A stretch of 64,000 bases of DNA from CAZSHG01 sp964606695 [NCBI: uncultured bacterium] (GTDB lineage: Bacteria > UBP14 > UBA6098), in NCBI GenBank assembly GCA_964606695.1, contig CAZSHG010000014.1, forward strand, positions 1-64,000. Reading direction: 5' to 3'. The translations under genes and the position numbers were made by a program. This document shows, piece by piece, positions 1-9,000 of the stretch; position 1 is the first letter of the stretch, and each line of letters starts with the position of its first letter. The notes under the pieces are model-generated. The model was not told the origin of the DNA. It searched no databases and saw only the letters and a list, made by a program, of their open reading frames with translations.

Positions 1-89
1 TCTATCATCCGGCAACGCAGGCTGTCATTGCCAAAGGCAAGGCCGGCAAGCATCACAACTGCGATTAACCACATAGCTTTCGTTTTCAT
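1..89 (-). CDS. Secreted protein, N-terminus only (cut by window edge)
   Basis: Reading the minus strand from an ATG at 89 gives 29 residues beginning MKTKAMWLIAVVMLAGLAFG, a clear Sec signal peptide: two lysines, a hydrophobic core and small residues near the cleavage site. A purine-rich AAAGGAA lies just upstream of the ATG as a plausible ribosome binding site. The remainder of the gene lies outside the window, so nothing can be said about function beyond export. Confidence 0.6.
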   Translation of the reverse strand, partial: MKTKAMWLIAVVMLAGLAFGNDSLRCRMI

Positions 90-225
90 TTCGGTTCCTT
101 TCGTTTAGACTCCTCAAAATAAAGCACCTTCCGTTGTTTGGCGTTCAGCATCGGTTATAATTCTCCTATTTTAAATATAGCAATTGTGGTTCGGTTTCAC
201 AATAAGTTATATTACATTCTTTCAT

Positions 226-253
226 TTTGAACCGAAGGGAGAAATCTTTTCTC
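226..253 (+). repeat. Dispersed repeat copy A (TTGAACCGAAGGGAGAAATC type)
   Basis: The core TTGAACCGAAGGGAGAAATC (227-246) recurs inverted at 24685-24704 with one difference (TTCGAACC there). The 3' part folds into a small hairpin, GAGAAA-TCT-TTTCTC (239-253). It lies just past the stop codon of hflX. Similar 'GTCATTTCGAnnGAAGGGAGAAATCT' strings occur in many unrelated bacterial genomes; their role is not established. Confidence 0.6.
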
Positions 254-270
254 AAGCCGGGGAGATTTCG

Positions 271-1383
271 TCATTTTTTCATATAGCTGGATACATCGTC
301 GCCGGCGATTTCGAGGATTCGGTCGAGGAGGGTATCCAGGCCCACGCCTTCGATTGCGCTTATCAACGCGGCTTCCGGGTGGTCTCGTTCCAGGTCGAGT
401 CGTTGGAAATCGTCGATTGCGTCGATTTTATTCAACACCAGAATTCTCGGTTTTTCCCTTATTTCCAGTCGCTGAAGCTCCTCCTCCACAACTTGCAGAT
501 GTTCATCCAGAGCGGGGTGGTCGGCGTCGGCGACTATCAGTATGAGGTCGGATTCGATTGCCTCCGCCAGTGTGCTTTTAAAACTTTCTATCAGGTCGTG
601 GGGCAATTTTCGGATGAATCCCACCGTGTCGGTTAGCAGAAGTTTGCGCCCCCAGGGGTCGCGATAGACGCGGGTTCTGGGGTCGAGGGTTGCGAAGAGT
701 TTATCCTCGGCGTGGGCTTTTGAATGCGTTAGGGCATTGAGCAACGTCGATTTGCCTGCGTTGGTATATCCAAGCAGAGCCACACGGAATTCGTTGCCGC
801 GGGCTTTGCGGCGCGTTTCTCTCTGGCTTTCGACTTTTTCCAATTTGTCTTTCAGTTTCGATATCCTTCGGTCTATTCTACGACGGTCGGTTTCCAGCTG
901 TGTTTCGCCGGGGCCTCGCGCGCCGATACTACCACCGTATTGTCGAGATAGATGTTCCCACATCCCGGCAAGTCGAGGTTTGAGATATTCCAACTGCGCC
1001 AGCTCGACCTGAATTTTGGCCTCGTTGGTTCGGGCGCGTGTCGCGAAGATATCGAGTATCAGGCCGCTTCGGTCGAGGATTTTAATATCGCCGCCAAGGA
1101 CGTCCTCGATGTTGCTTAGCTGATTGGGTTTCAGATCGTCGTCGAAGACTATTGCGTCGCAGTTCTCGGTTTCGAACTTCATTTTAAGTTCACGGACTTT
1201 ACCTTTGCCGATGAAAGTCGCGGGAATCGGCTTCTCAAGCGATTGTTTCAAACTCGCGACAACCTTACCGCCGGCGGTTTCGACAAGCCGTTTCAGTTCC
1301 AGCATGGATTCCTCGAAGAAATGGCTTGTTTGATAGGCTGTGCGGAGTCCTACAATAATAAATTTTTCCTTATCTGATGACAT
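271..1383 (-). CDS. hflX: Ribosome-associated GTPase HflX
   Basis: A 370-residue protein with the full HflX layout. The N-terminal HflX domain (about 8-160) ends in the family signature GARGPGETQLETDRR. A basic coiled linker follows, then a G domain with G1 GYTNAGKST (205-213), G3 DTVG (252-255) and G4 NKID (318-321). HflX splits stalled or hibernating 70S ribosomes and is often a heat-shock factor; that role is taken from the family. Its length is normal. It is transcribed with the methylthiotransferase genes upstream (72 bp gap). A dispersed repeat sits directly downstream of the stop. Confidence 0.97.
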   Translation of the reverse strand: MSSDKEKFIIVGLRTAYQTSHFFEESMLELKRLVETAGGKVVASLKQSLEKPIPATFIGKGKVRELKMKFETENCDAIVFDDDLKPNQLSNIEDVLGGDIKILDRSGLILDIFATRARTNEAKIQVELAQLEYLKPRLAGMWEHLSRQYGGSIGARGPGETQLETDRRRIDRRISKLKDKLEKVESQRETRRKARGNEFRVALLGYTNAGKSTLLNALTHSKAHAEDKLFATLDPRTRVYRDPWGRKLLLTDTVGFIRKLPHDLIESFKSTLAEAIESDLILIVADADHPALDEHLQVVEEELQRLEIREKPRILVLNKIDAIDDFQRLDLERDHPEAALISAIEGVGLDTLLDRILEIAGDDVSSYMKK

Positions 1384-1455
1384 AAATTACCTGCTTGAAG
1401 TCAAATTTGTGGTTGATAATTGGATTTGAGGTGCAAATTTAAGTTGCCTTATTTA

Positions 1456-2772
1456 TCATCGATGATCATTATCGGACTCCGTTCGGTGAATTTCGCCAGT
1501 GAGATACCATCTGTCTGCAGATTCGATTATAACATTCACATGTTCGCCGCACAAGCTTTTTTTGCACGGAAATAGGACACGTCTTCCTCCACGGTCGTAA
1601 CCGTAGAGCATATCGGGATCTTTCGCGGAAACTCCCTCTACAAGGACTTCGCGCGATTTTCCAACTAGCGAACGGCTGTATTTCGTGGCGTATTTTTGTC
1701 CTTTATCGATGATACGTTCCAGGCGGGATATTTTCACCGCTTCCGGGACGTCGTCTTTAAGTCTGGTAGCGGCTGTTCCGGGGCGGATGGAATATCGGAA
1801 GGCAAAGGAGGCCACGTATTCGACCTTTTCATAAAGGCTTACGGTATCCTGAAAATCGGTATCCGATTCGCCGGGAAAGCCGGTGATGATATCGGTGGTC
1901 AGGGTTACGTCGGGAATTTTCGATCTGATTTTATCGACCAGGTCGAGGTAATTTTCACGCGAGTATCCACGATTCATCGCTTTTAGTATCTTCGTCGAAC
2001 CGGATTGCACAGGCAGGTGGATAGCTTCGCAGACTTTCGGAAGGTCAGCGATTGCGGAGATTATATCATCGCTCATGTCTTTGGGGTGATTGGTTACGTA
2101 GCGGATTCGTTTCAAACCCTCGATTTCGTTGATTTTAGCGAGGAGATCGGCAAAATCGGCTTCCGAATCGGGATCGACATAGCTGTTGACGTTTTGACCG
2201 AGAAGGGTGATTTCCATTACGCCGAGATCGACGTTCCTTCGTGCCTCGTCTAAGATATCGCGTATCGGTCTGCCGCGCAATTTTCCCCGGACATAGGGCA
2301 CAATGCAGTAGCTACAGAAGTTCTCGCATCCGCGCGAGATTGCGATAAACGATTTCAGTCCGTCCTTCGCAATTTTAGATCTCAGCCCTTCACCGGTTAT
2401 TCGATTAGGATTCAGATATGCACTTCGGTCGCTACCTGATGCGATGTCGATTATCCTGTCGATTTCTCCGGGGCCAAGCGAAAAGGCTATTTTCGGGTAT
2501 TTATCGAGGAGTTCTTCGCCCTTTTCCTGAGCCACGCAACCCATTATGCCGACTCTGGCGTCGGGGTATGTCCCCGCCAGTGTCAGCAGGTGTCCGATTG
2601 CGCGGTCTTCCGCGTTCTGGCGGATAGCACAGGTGTTGACTATTATCAAATCGGCGTCAGATACGTCTGATTCTCTCCACCCGTTGCGTTCGAGCATTTC
2701 CGCGATTGCCGAGGAATCATATTCGTTCATCTGGCAACCGTAGGTTTTTATGTAGAACTTGTTTTTTAGCAA
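1456..2772 (-). CDS. miaB: tRNA-2-methylthio-N6-isopentenyladenosine(37) synthase MiaB
   Basis: Radical-SAM methylthiotransferase of 438 residues. The N-terminal UPF0004 domain carries auxiliary cluster cysteines C13, C48 and C79. The radical-SAM core has C149-x3-C153-x2-C156 inside RGCENFCSYCIVPYVRG, the typical MiaB form, and a TRAM RNA-binding domain closes the protein. It converts i6A37 to ms2i6A37 in tRNAs reading U-starting codons. Its start overlaps the stop of the upstream mtaB by 7 bp, so the two are probably translationally coupled. The product assignment rests on the MiaB-type signature, as opposed to the MtaB signature in its neighbour. Confidence 0.95.
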   Translation of the reverse strand: MLKNKFYIKTYGCQMNEYDSSAIAEMLERNGWRESDVSDADLIIVNTCAIRQNAEDRAIGHLLTLAGTYPDARVGIMGCVAQEKGEELLDKYPKIAFSLGPGEIDRIIDIASGSDRSAYLNPNRITGEGLRSKIAKDGLKSFIAISRGCENFCSYCIVPYVRGKLRGRPIRDILDEARRNVDLGVMEITLLGQNVNSYVDPDSEADFADLLAKINEIEGLKRIRYVTNHPKDMSDDIISAIADLPKVCEAIHLPVQSGSTKILKAMNRGYSRENYLDLVDKIRSKIPDVTLTTDIITGFPGESDTDFQDTVSLYEKVEYVASFAFRYSIRPGTAATRLKDDVPEAVKISRLERIIDKGQKYATKYSRSLVGKSREVLVEGVSAKDPDMLYGYDRGGRRVLFPCKKSLCGEHVNVIIESADRWYLTGEIHRTESDNDHR

Positions 2773-3986
2773 TGAACTATGCCGTTCTTATAAGATATGG
2801 GTTTAACTGATAACATCTTACCTTTTATATTATAATCGATTGGAATATTTACTCGCATATAATTTCCCGTCCAGCCCGAACCAATGCCTTCGCGAACTCG
2901 CTCTATAATAACCTGCCGAGTTTTTCCAAACTGGGTTTCCGCGAAGCGACGTTTGAGTTGCTCTTGTAATGCTCTAAGCGCTTCCATCCTCTCTCTCGCG
3001 GTTTCCGTATGGACTCTTTCAGACATTTCCACAGCAACGGTGCCGGGCCGAGGTGAATAGCGGAATACGTGCAGGTAGCTCAACGGCAGTGATTTAATAA
3101 GCTCGTATGTTTCCAAGAACTCCTCGTCGGTTTCGCCGGGAAAACCGACTATAACATCCGCGCCGATGCCGATATCGGGAACTCGTTGCACAAGGGAATG
3201 GATCCTTTTAACGTAATCCTCCGCTCGATATTGCCTGTTCATCCGCCTTAACACTGTATCCGAACCCGATTGAAGAGGCACATGGAGATGCTTCGCCAGT
3301 CGTGGTTCGTTCCCCATCAGGTCTATAAGTTCATCAGAAATTTTCTCCGATTCGATACTGGATAATCGCAATCGCTCTATATCGCTCTCTCTCAGAATCG
3401 CACTACAAAGCCCGGCCAGGTCGAGCCCATCAGCCTTATAACGGCCATCGTGAACGCCCGTAAGCACCGCCTCTTTTACGCCGGATTCCTGGAGTTCTCT
3501 AACTCTCTCGATGATTTCTTCCGATGGGACGCTTCTCTCGCGGCCACGCACCAGCGGCACTATACAATAGGAGCAGAACTGGTCGCAACCGTCCTGTATC
3601 TTGACATACCCTCGCGTCCGACCATGGAATGTCGGCCCGAAATCGTGCTCGATTTCTTTACGCCCCAGATAATCGGCTATAGCAGAGCCATCATTGGAAT
3701 CGAAAGTCTTCTCGATACTAAGTTCCTCGATGATCCCGTCTTTGAAACTTACCGCGCTACAACCGGCTAATATAAGGCGTTCCACGCCGTGTTTCCGTGT
3801 CATTCGGCGGAAATATTGCCGAACCTTATAATCCGCGCGCATAGTAACAGTGCATCCGCAGACGATGACAGCATCGTATGGCGGTTTGCGGACAATATCA
3901 TGCCCCGCCACCGATAATTCCCTCTCGATACCGCCCGCTTCGCACTGATTCAGTTTGCATCCAAATGCCTTGACTTTAATCCGCAT
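2766..3986 (-). CDS. mtaB: tRNA threonylcarbamoyladenosine (t6A37) methylthiotransferase MtaB
   Basis: A paralogue of the next gene, 406 residues from the chosen ATG. It has the MtaB-type opening KAFGCKLNQCE, auxiliary-cluster cysteines (C10, C43/C45, C76), the radical-SAM triad C134-x3-C138-x2-C141 in DGCDQFCSYCIVPLVRG, and a TRAM-like C-terminus. The family adds a methylthio group to t6A37 in ANN-decoding tRNAs. A TTG 12 bp upstream (3998) is also in frame, but neither start has a good ribosome binding site; I prefer the ATG at 3986 because it begins right at the conserved domain. A pair of large hairpins lies upstream. Confidence 0.92.
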   Translation of the reverse strand: MRIKVKAFGCKLNQCEAGGIERELSVAGHDIVRKPPYDAVIVCGCTVTMRADYKVRQYFRRMTRKHGVERLILAGCSAVSFKDGIIEELSIEKTFDSNDGSAIADYLGRKEIEHDFGPTFHGRTRGYVKIQDGCDQFCSYCIVPLVRGRERSVPSEEIIERVRELQESGVKEAVLTGVHDGRYKADGLDLAGLCSAILRESDIERLRLSSIESEKISDELIDLMGNEPRLAKHLHVPLQSGSDTVLRRMNRQYRAEDYVKRIHSLVQRVPDIGIGADVIVGFPGETDEEFLETYELIKSLPLSYLHVFRYSPRPGTVAVEMSERVHTETARERMEALRALQEQLKRRFAETQFGKTRQVIIERVREGIGSGWTGNYMRVNIPIDYNIKGKMLSVKPISYKNGIVHC

Positions 3987-4043
3987 AGTAATAGTCAATA
4001 ACGAAATTGCCTATTGTCGTCATAGGCGTTATAATTCCTGGGT

Positions 4044-4121
4044 AGCCGCTGGCGCGACGCTTGCTTGGAAGTGGAATGTGCCGGTTAAGAGTAAAGCGTA
4101 GCAAGCGGCGTGACAGCGGCT
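4044..4121 (+). repeat. Large imperfect hairpin IR1 (TGGCGC...GTGACA family)
   Basis: Two 21-nt arms (4044-4064 and 4101-4121) pair with only three mismatched or wobble positions across a 36-nt loop. The left arm holds TGGCGCGACGCTTGC and the right arm TAGCAAGCGGCGTGACA. The same core, arm arrangement and loop length recur in three other hairpins (4128-4201, 33319-33400, 33428-33504). No open reading frame covers it. Confidence 0.85.
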
Positions 4122-4127
4122 GGACTA

Positions 4128-4201
4128 CCATTGGCGCGATTCTTGCATTTGATAAACTGTTGGTAATGTTAAAAAATCAATAGCAAGAATCGTGACAATG
4201 G
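4128..4201 (+). repeat. Large imperfect hairpin IR2 (TGGCGC...GTGACA family)
   Basis: Arms 4128-4146 and 4183-4201 (19 nt each) are complementary except at two positions, the G/A mismatch and the G/T wobble shared by the whole family. The loop is 36 nt. The left arm contains TGGCGCGATTCTTGC, the right arm TAGCAAGAATCGTGACA. It starts 6 nt after IR1 in the same orientation. A short separate stem, TTCGCG (4203-4208) with CGCGAA (4227-4232), follows before lpxH. Confidence 0.85.
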
Positions 4202-4258
4202 TTTCGCGTAACGAATTTTCGCCTTGCGCGAACCGAGTTATTATATGAACTTATATCC

Positions 4259-4999
4259 ATGAACTCAAGCGAAAAACAAATATATTTTTTCTCGGACGCC
4301 CATTTCGGCGCGGGTTCGGTTCAAAATGAAAAGAATAAGCTGGAAAGAATGAACCAGCTTCTCGAAATGATTTCGCGAGACCGCGCCGTATGTTATATCC
4401 TGGGCGACCTGTTCGATTTCTGGTTCGAGTTCCGTGGCGGGATAACTCACGGTTTCGACGAGGTCTTAAAATCGCTGAGGACTGCTGTTGAGCGCGGAAC
4501 CGAATTGCATCTAATCGGCGGTAACCACGACTGGTGGGCCGGAGAAGCTTTTGAAAAAGTATCCGGTGTAATTATGCACAAAGAGCCGATAATCGCGGAA
4601 ATTCAGGGTAAAACCTATTATCTCGCCCACGGAGACGGCCTTGCTATCTCCGATTGGGGCTATCGGAATCTGCTCAAACCGACTTTCCGAAATTCAGCAA
4701 CTAATTGGCTGTTCAAGCGTCTCCCCCGCTCTATCGGACAAAAAATGATGAGCGGAATATCCAGCGGAAGCAAATTATACACTCATAAACGCGACCGAGA
4801 CATGGAAGCGGAATACGTCGATACTGCGCGCAGGATTATTTTGAATCTATGCGTAGATGTTGTGGTGATAGGCCATACTCACGAACCGGCACGTATCGTC
4901 GAACTGGATACAGGCGTTTACCTCAATATCGGCGATTTTTTCGATCAGTTTTCTTACGCATTAATCGAAAATGGCGAGTTAACGCTCAAAACTATCTAA
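4259..4999 (+). CDS. lpxH: UDP-2,3-diacylglucosamine diphosphatase (LpxH-type)
   Basis: A calcineurin-like metallophosphoesterase of 246 residues with every metal-binding motif in order: D13-A-H15, GDLFDFW (D50), GGNHD (N89, H90), H124 in LAHGDG, and GHTH (H206, H208). The GDLFDFWFE string is typical of the LpxH branch, which hydrolyses UDP-2,3-diacylglucosamine to lipid X at the inner membrane during lipid A synthesis. lpxD elsewhere in the window supports a lipid A pathway. It converges with the release-factor-like gene (4 bp overlap of ends) and follows a tandem pair of hairpins. Confidence 0.9.
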   Translation: MNSSEKQIYFFSDAHFGAGSVQNEKNKLERMNQLLEMISRDRAVCYILGDLFDFWFEFRGGITHGFDEVLKSLRTAVERGTELHLIGGNHDWWAGEAFEKVSGVIMHKEPIIAEIQGKTYYLAHGDGLAISDWGYRNLLKPTFRNSATNWLFKRLPRSIGQKMMSGISSGSKLYTHKRDRDMEAEYVDTARRIILNLCVDVVVIGHTHEPARIVELDTGVYLNIGDFFDQFSYALIENGELTLKTI

Positions 5000-5427
5000 T
5001 AATCGACATCTCTGGGATCGGGATTCTTACGCAATTCCTTCTTTTGCGCTTGTTTTTTCTTCTCCTCCAGCATCTTCTTCTTCGCCCGGCGGCTTCGTCT
5101 CGCTTTTTGCTTGTGAATCTTGTAACGACGGCGTTCTTCTTTGGATTTCTTGCCCTTAATCCTCGCTTCAAGTTTGTCGCAAATTTCCCTGCGAGCAAAG
5201 AAACGGTTCATTTCCCTCGACCGCGATTTCTGAACCTTCACTTCGATACCGGTTGGTTCATGCTTCAGATAAACGCAATTAGCGGTCTTGTTCAGTTTCT
5301 GACCGCCGTGCCCGGATCCGAGTATGAACTTCTCTATGAGGTCGTTCTCCTCGATTCCCAACGCTTTCATACGCGCCAGAAGAGCGTCGAGTTTCTTCTG
5401 AGATACCGGGGGATTAATGGAAGACAT
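4996..5427 (-). CDS. GGQ-domain release-factor-like protein (ribosome rescue)
   Basis: A 143-residue class I release-factor catalytic domain without the codon-recognition domains. The GGQ motif lies at 41-43 in GSGHGGQKLNKTANCV. The last ~50 residues are a Lys/Arg-rich helix. This matches stand-alone GGQ proteins such as ArfB and the mitochondrial mtRF-R (C12orf65) group, which hydrolyse peptidyl-tRNA on stalled ribosomes or split large subunits. The exact subfamily is uncertain: ArfB inserts its basic tail into the empty mRNA channel, and this tail could do the same. It converges with lpxH and precedes msrC's reading direction by 25 bp. Confidence 0.82.
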   Translation of the reverse strand: MSSINPPVSQKKLDALLARMKALGIEENDLIEKFILGSGHGGQKLNKTANCVYLKHEPTGIEVKVQKSRSREMNRFFARREICDKLEARIKGKKSKEERRRYKIHKQKARRSRRAKKKMLEEKKKQAQKKELRKNPDPRDVDY

Positions 5428-5452
5428 AAATATTAATAATCTCCTCGCCTGG

Positions 5453-5920
5453 TCAACATTTGGTTAGCATTTCGCAGATCTTTTCCAGGTATTTAGCATC
5501 GGTCATATCGAAAGCGGAGTATTCCGTGGAATCGACATCCAGGACACCAATAACTTCGCCACTCGAATCGAAGACCGGCATTACTATTTCACTGCAACTT
5601 CGGCTGTCACATGCGATATAATTCTCAAAATTATGCACATCGTCCACGATAACGGTCTCCTTCGAGGTCGCCGATAGGCCGCAGACTCCCCTATCAAAGG
5701 AAATAGTCAAACACCCTAAAGTGCCCTGATAGGGCCCTATGGCCAGCAATTCGGGTTCGACGACGCGATAGAATCCCGTCCAGAAAAAGTGCGGGAAGGC
5801 ATGGTGAAGAATACACGCTATTGTCGCCATACCGGCGACGGCGTCCGGGCAAGCTTTTAAAGTTGATTCGATTTCCGGAAAGAGTTCCTCGTATAACCTT
5901 ATTTTCTCGTCTTTTAACAC
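5453..5920 (-). CDS. msrC: Free methionine-(R)-sulfoxide reductase (GAF-type)
   Basis: A single-domain GAF protein (155 residues) with the fRMsr signature GPYQGTLGCL...RGVCG...DVHNFENYIACDSRSCSEIV. The three expected cysteines are C70, C80 and C104; in characterised enzymes the last is catalytic and the others resolve the disulfide. It reduces free Met-R-O in the cytosol. An ATG at 5965 is in frame, but GTG at 5920 is a better start: a perfect GGAGG (5927-5931) sits 6 nt before it and the family's N-terminus begins there. Confidence 0.93.
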   Translation of the reverse strand: MLKDEKIRLYEELFPEIESTLKACPDAVAGMATIACILHHAFPHFFWTGFYRVVEPELLAIGPYQGTLGCLTISFDRGVCGLSATSKETVIVDDVHNFENYIACDSRSCSEIVMPVFDSSGEVIGVLDVDSTEYSAFDMTDAKYLEKICEMLTKC

Positions 5921-5980
5921 TTCGATCCTCCATAAATAAGCACCGTTTAATAATATAACCATCAATCGGTCAAAATCAAA

Positions 5981-6012
5981 TAAAAACGAAGGCGACGTCG
6001 CCGTCGCCTTTC
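5981..6012 (-). terminator. Rho-independent terminator of the clostripain-like gene
   Basis: On the minus strand AAGGCGAC pairs with GTCGCCTT (arms 6003-6010 and 5989-5996, 6-nt loop) and is followed by CGTTTTTATTTG. It lies 24 bp beyond the stop codon of the peptidase gene ending at 6036. Confidence 0.85.
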
Positions 6013-6035
6013 TTAATCGAGAAAAATCGTGTTTT

Positions 6036-9000
6036 TTATTTGAGCAATATCATCTTCGTTTCGCGGCTTTCACCGGATAAGTGCACTCTGGCCAGATAAG
6101 TGCCGCTGGGGAGTCCGGAGCCGTCGAAGCGGAAGTAATGTTGTCCTGCGGAACGGTATTTTGTTTCATTATAGACGACGTCGCCGTGGACATTGTAAAC
6201 GACTATCTGAACCGGCCCGTTTTCCGGGGTGTTGAAAGCTATCATAGTCGCCGGATTGAAGGGATTTGGCCAGTTTGGATAGAGCTGGAAGCCATCGGGT
6301 TTTGCAATAGATTCATCGGCGAAGATTGGCATGCTGTTCCAATCGACTGTCCAATCGAACATCACGGGTAAATCGTGGCCGGTTCTTTTGTATAGCGTTG
6401 CCTTTATTTGCACGGAGTCGGTGGTAGCGAGGTCAGTTATATCAATATCGCCGGTAGTCCCACTGGCGAAGTCTTCTGTGAAGATTTCCCATGGACTGGA
6501 ACCTGTCTTATACATAACCGTAACCTTGATTGAATCGCCGTTATTCTGAGTCCATTTGACATGTCCCCAATTGTCAGTTCCCGCCGGATGCCAATTGTAA
6601 GCCACTGGCTGGCCTATTATCACTCCGCTGTCGGCATCCTCATTAGAAATAAGGAGAAAATCGTCCCAGTAAGCCGTGCCTGTTGTCGAAGAGCCCAGTA
6701 GTTTCGTTCCAACTGCAAGCATAGTGAATTGCGAGAGACCGCCGCAGGTAAAGCTTCCAGCAGGAGAACCGTCGATGGAAAGGTCGCAGGTATTCGAGGC
6801 TACATCGAATTCGATTTCATAATAATGCCACAACGAGTCCATCGATGTGTGAATTATATGCCCGGAACCATCCCAGAATTTGAGTGTATCTTCTTTACAA
6901 TAAACGACAATACCCGTTTCGAATGACCCGGAATAATCTGTGCCATTGTGGAGTCCCATAAACTCAGAAGCGTCGCCCAGGGCGGGATTGTATATTTTCG
7001 CGTAACCTCGTAAAACCCCTTGATTTATCGGATCGAAAGTCTGCCATGCGCCGCCGTATGCAGACGAATTTCTATCACGAATTCGAAGGCTGAGAGCACC
7101 GGACACCTGTCTTCTGTCTTCGAGTGTAACCTCGACGTCCGAACCGCCGTCGTAGGTGTTCCAGACCGACCAGGCTTCCGATTCGGACGCATATTCCATA
7201 TCGTCGTCGATCAGGGTTACCGCGCCCTGTAGGAAAACGCTGTTATCCGCAACGCCGAGGTCGATAATATCGTCGGCGAAGAATTGCGCATCGGTTGTCT
7301 GGTGCCAATCGTTCGTTTCGACTGCGTTATCGATGGTTATGCTTCTGGCTGAGGACCATGGGCCGTTGTGGAATTCGTCTTTGGCTCGAACGCGCCACCA
7401 ATAAGTGTTGCCGTTCACCATTGCGCCTTCGCCCTGGCTGTTTACGGTATAACTGCAACTACCACTACCGGGAACTCTTGGAACCGAAGGGCCGAAGCCT
7501 AATGCGCTGGACTCGCTGTCGATATTGATCGGCGAGGTGAAGCCTGGATTATCGTCCCATTGGACCTCGAAATGTAGCGGATCTGAATCGGGATCGTTGG
7601 GAACCGTCCAGGATAAGGTCGGAGTGCCGTTCTGCCAGCGGGCGTAATCATATGGATCGATCAAATAAGCGATCGTCGGGGGATTGTTAACCTCGCCAAG
7701 AGCGGTCAATACGACCTTTGAAGTTTTCCCGGTATTGAAGGTGATCTCGAAGGGAACAAATGTGCTCTCTCCCACTGCCGTGGAAACACTGATCTGGAAG
7801 GGCGAAACGGCTGTCTTGATCTCGCCTGCGGAAATATTGCCGAAGGTCGCGCTGTTATCGACTATTGTGACCAACGGGTGCCAGCTGGATATAGTCGCGG
7901 TCACGGAAGAAGCTATGCTCGAACCGAGATTGCGAGCTCGTATATAGAGATCGACGGTGCTACCCGTCTCTATGTATTTGCCGGTGGTGTTGCCCCAGTA
8001 TGCCAGTTTGACAGATGGCAGGGAAGTGTAGTTATTGATGAATTCGTCCCACAGGTTACATTCTGCGAAGTCGAGATTGCTCCACGCGCTGGATGCCGAA
8101 CCGGTGGGGGTGTAAGCCATAATCCCTGCCGCGCCGCTGTAGCCGTTCTGGTGGCTTCGGACAAGTGGTTTGCCGGGTGCCGCAATTGGATAACCCTGAG
8201 CATCCTGAAGTGCCTGTGCCGCAAGGTCTAATGCTGAACCGGAGCCGCCAATATTTCGGCTATCAACCTCGACCGCAATATCGTAAACATCGACGAGGGA
8301 GCTACCGAAATCCCTGGCGCTGGAAACCGAACTGGTGATATTGGTATTACTCATGCCGCCCGCCAGGATTAGCTCTCTCGTAAAATCGTTCAGAGCTATC
8401 TGATAATCGTTGTGGTCGTGGTCAAGACGCAGGCCGGACATGGTGACGCTGGAACTGCTATAATATGTTGCGTATTCGTCGATTAACCAATTGATGACGT
8501 CTTCCTCGCTACAGAAGGGATCCGCGGTAAGGGAGACCAGGAAATCGTAATCCCAGCCCTCTCCGGGGACGTTCGCCTCCGAATGGACGAGATAATCAGC
8601 GTAGCCCATGGTCTCATATTCGGCTTCCAGCAGACCCACGATACAGGCGTCGAAACCGACTATGGATATGGAATGGCCGAGGTGATCGTAGATCTCCGAT
8701 AGCATGGTGGCGTATTCGCCGTTGGAGAATTCTATACCGCTACCGTCGCCATTCGTGTCGTCCCAGACGATGGCCTTATATGGGGCAAAAGGCGCGGGTC
8801 TCGCCCAACCGCCTCCGTGGTTCCAGATTACGAGCATATAGCGTTCGGCAGGATAATTATCGATAGCCCAGATTGCGAAATCGCGTAGGACGTCCGGGTC
8901 TTCGGAATTCAGTTCGCCCAGGTCGGCGATGAAACCGGCATCTATCTGGTTATTCGTGGAACTCCCGCCCTGAATTTCGTATCTTCGAACGGTTGACCAG

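Noticed and set aside
4044-4201. Hairpins as integron attC sites
   Set aside because: No GTTRRRY/RYYYAAC core sites, no integrase, and the mismatch pattern differs from attC.
4044-4201. Hairpins as CRISPR repeats or terminators
   Set aside because: No regular spacer array, large loops, and no T-run after the stems.
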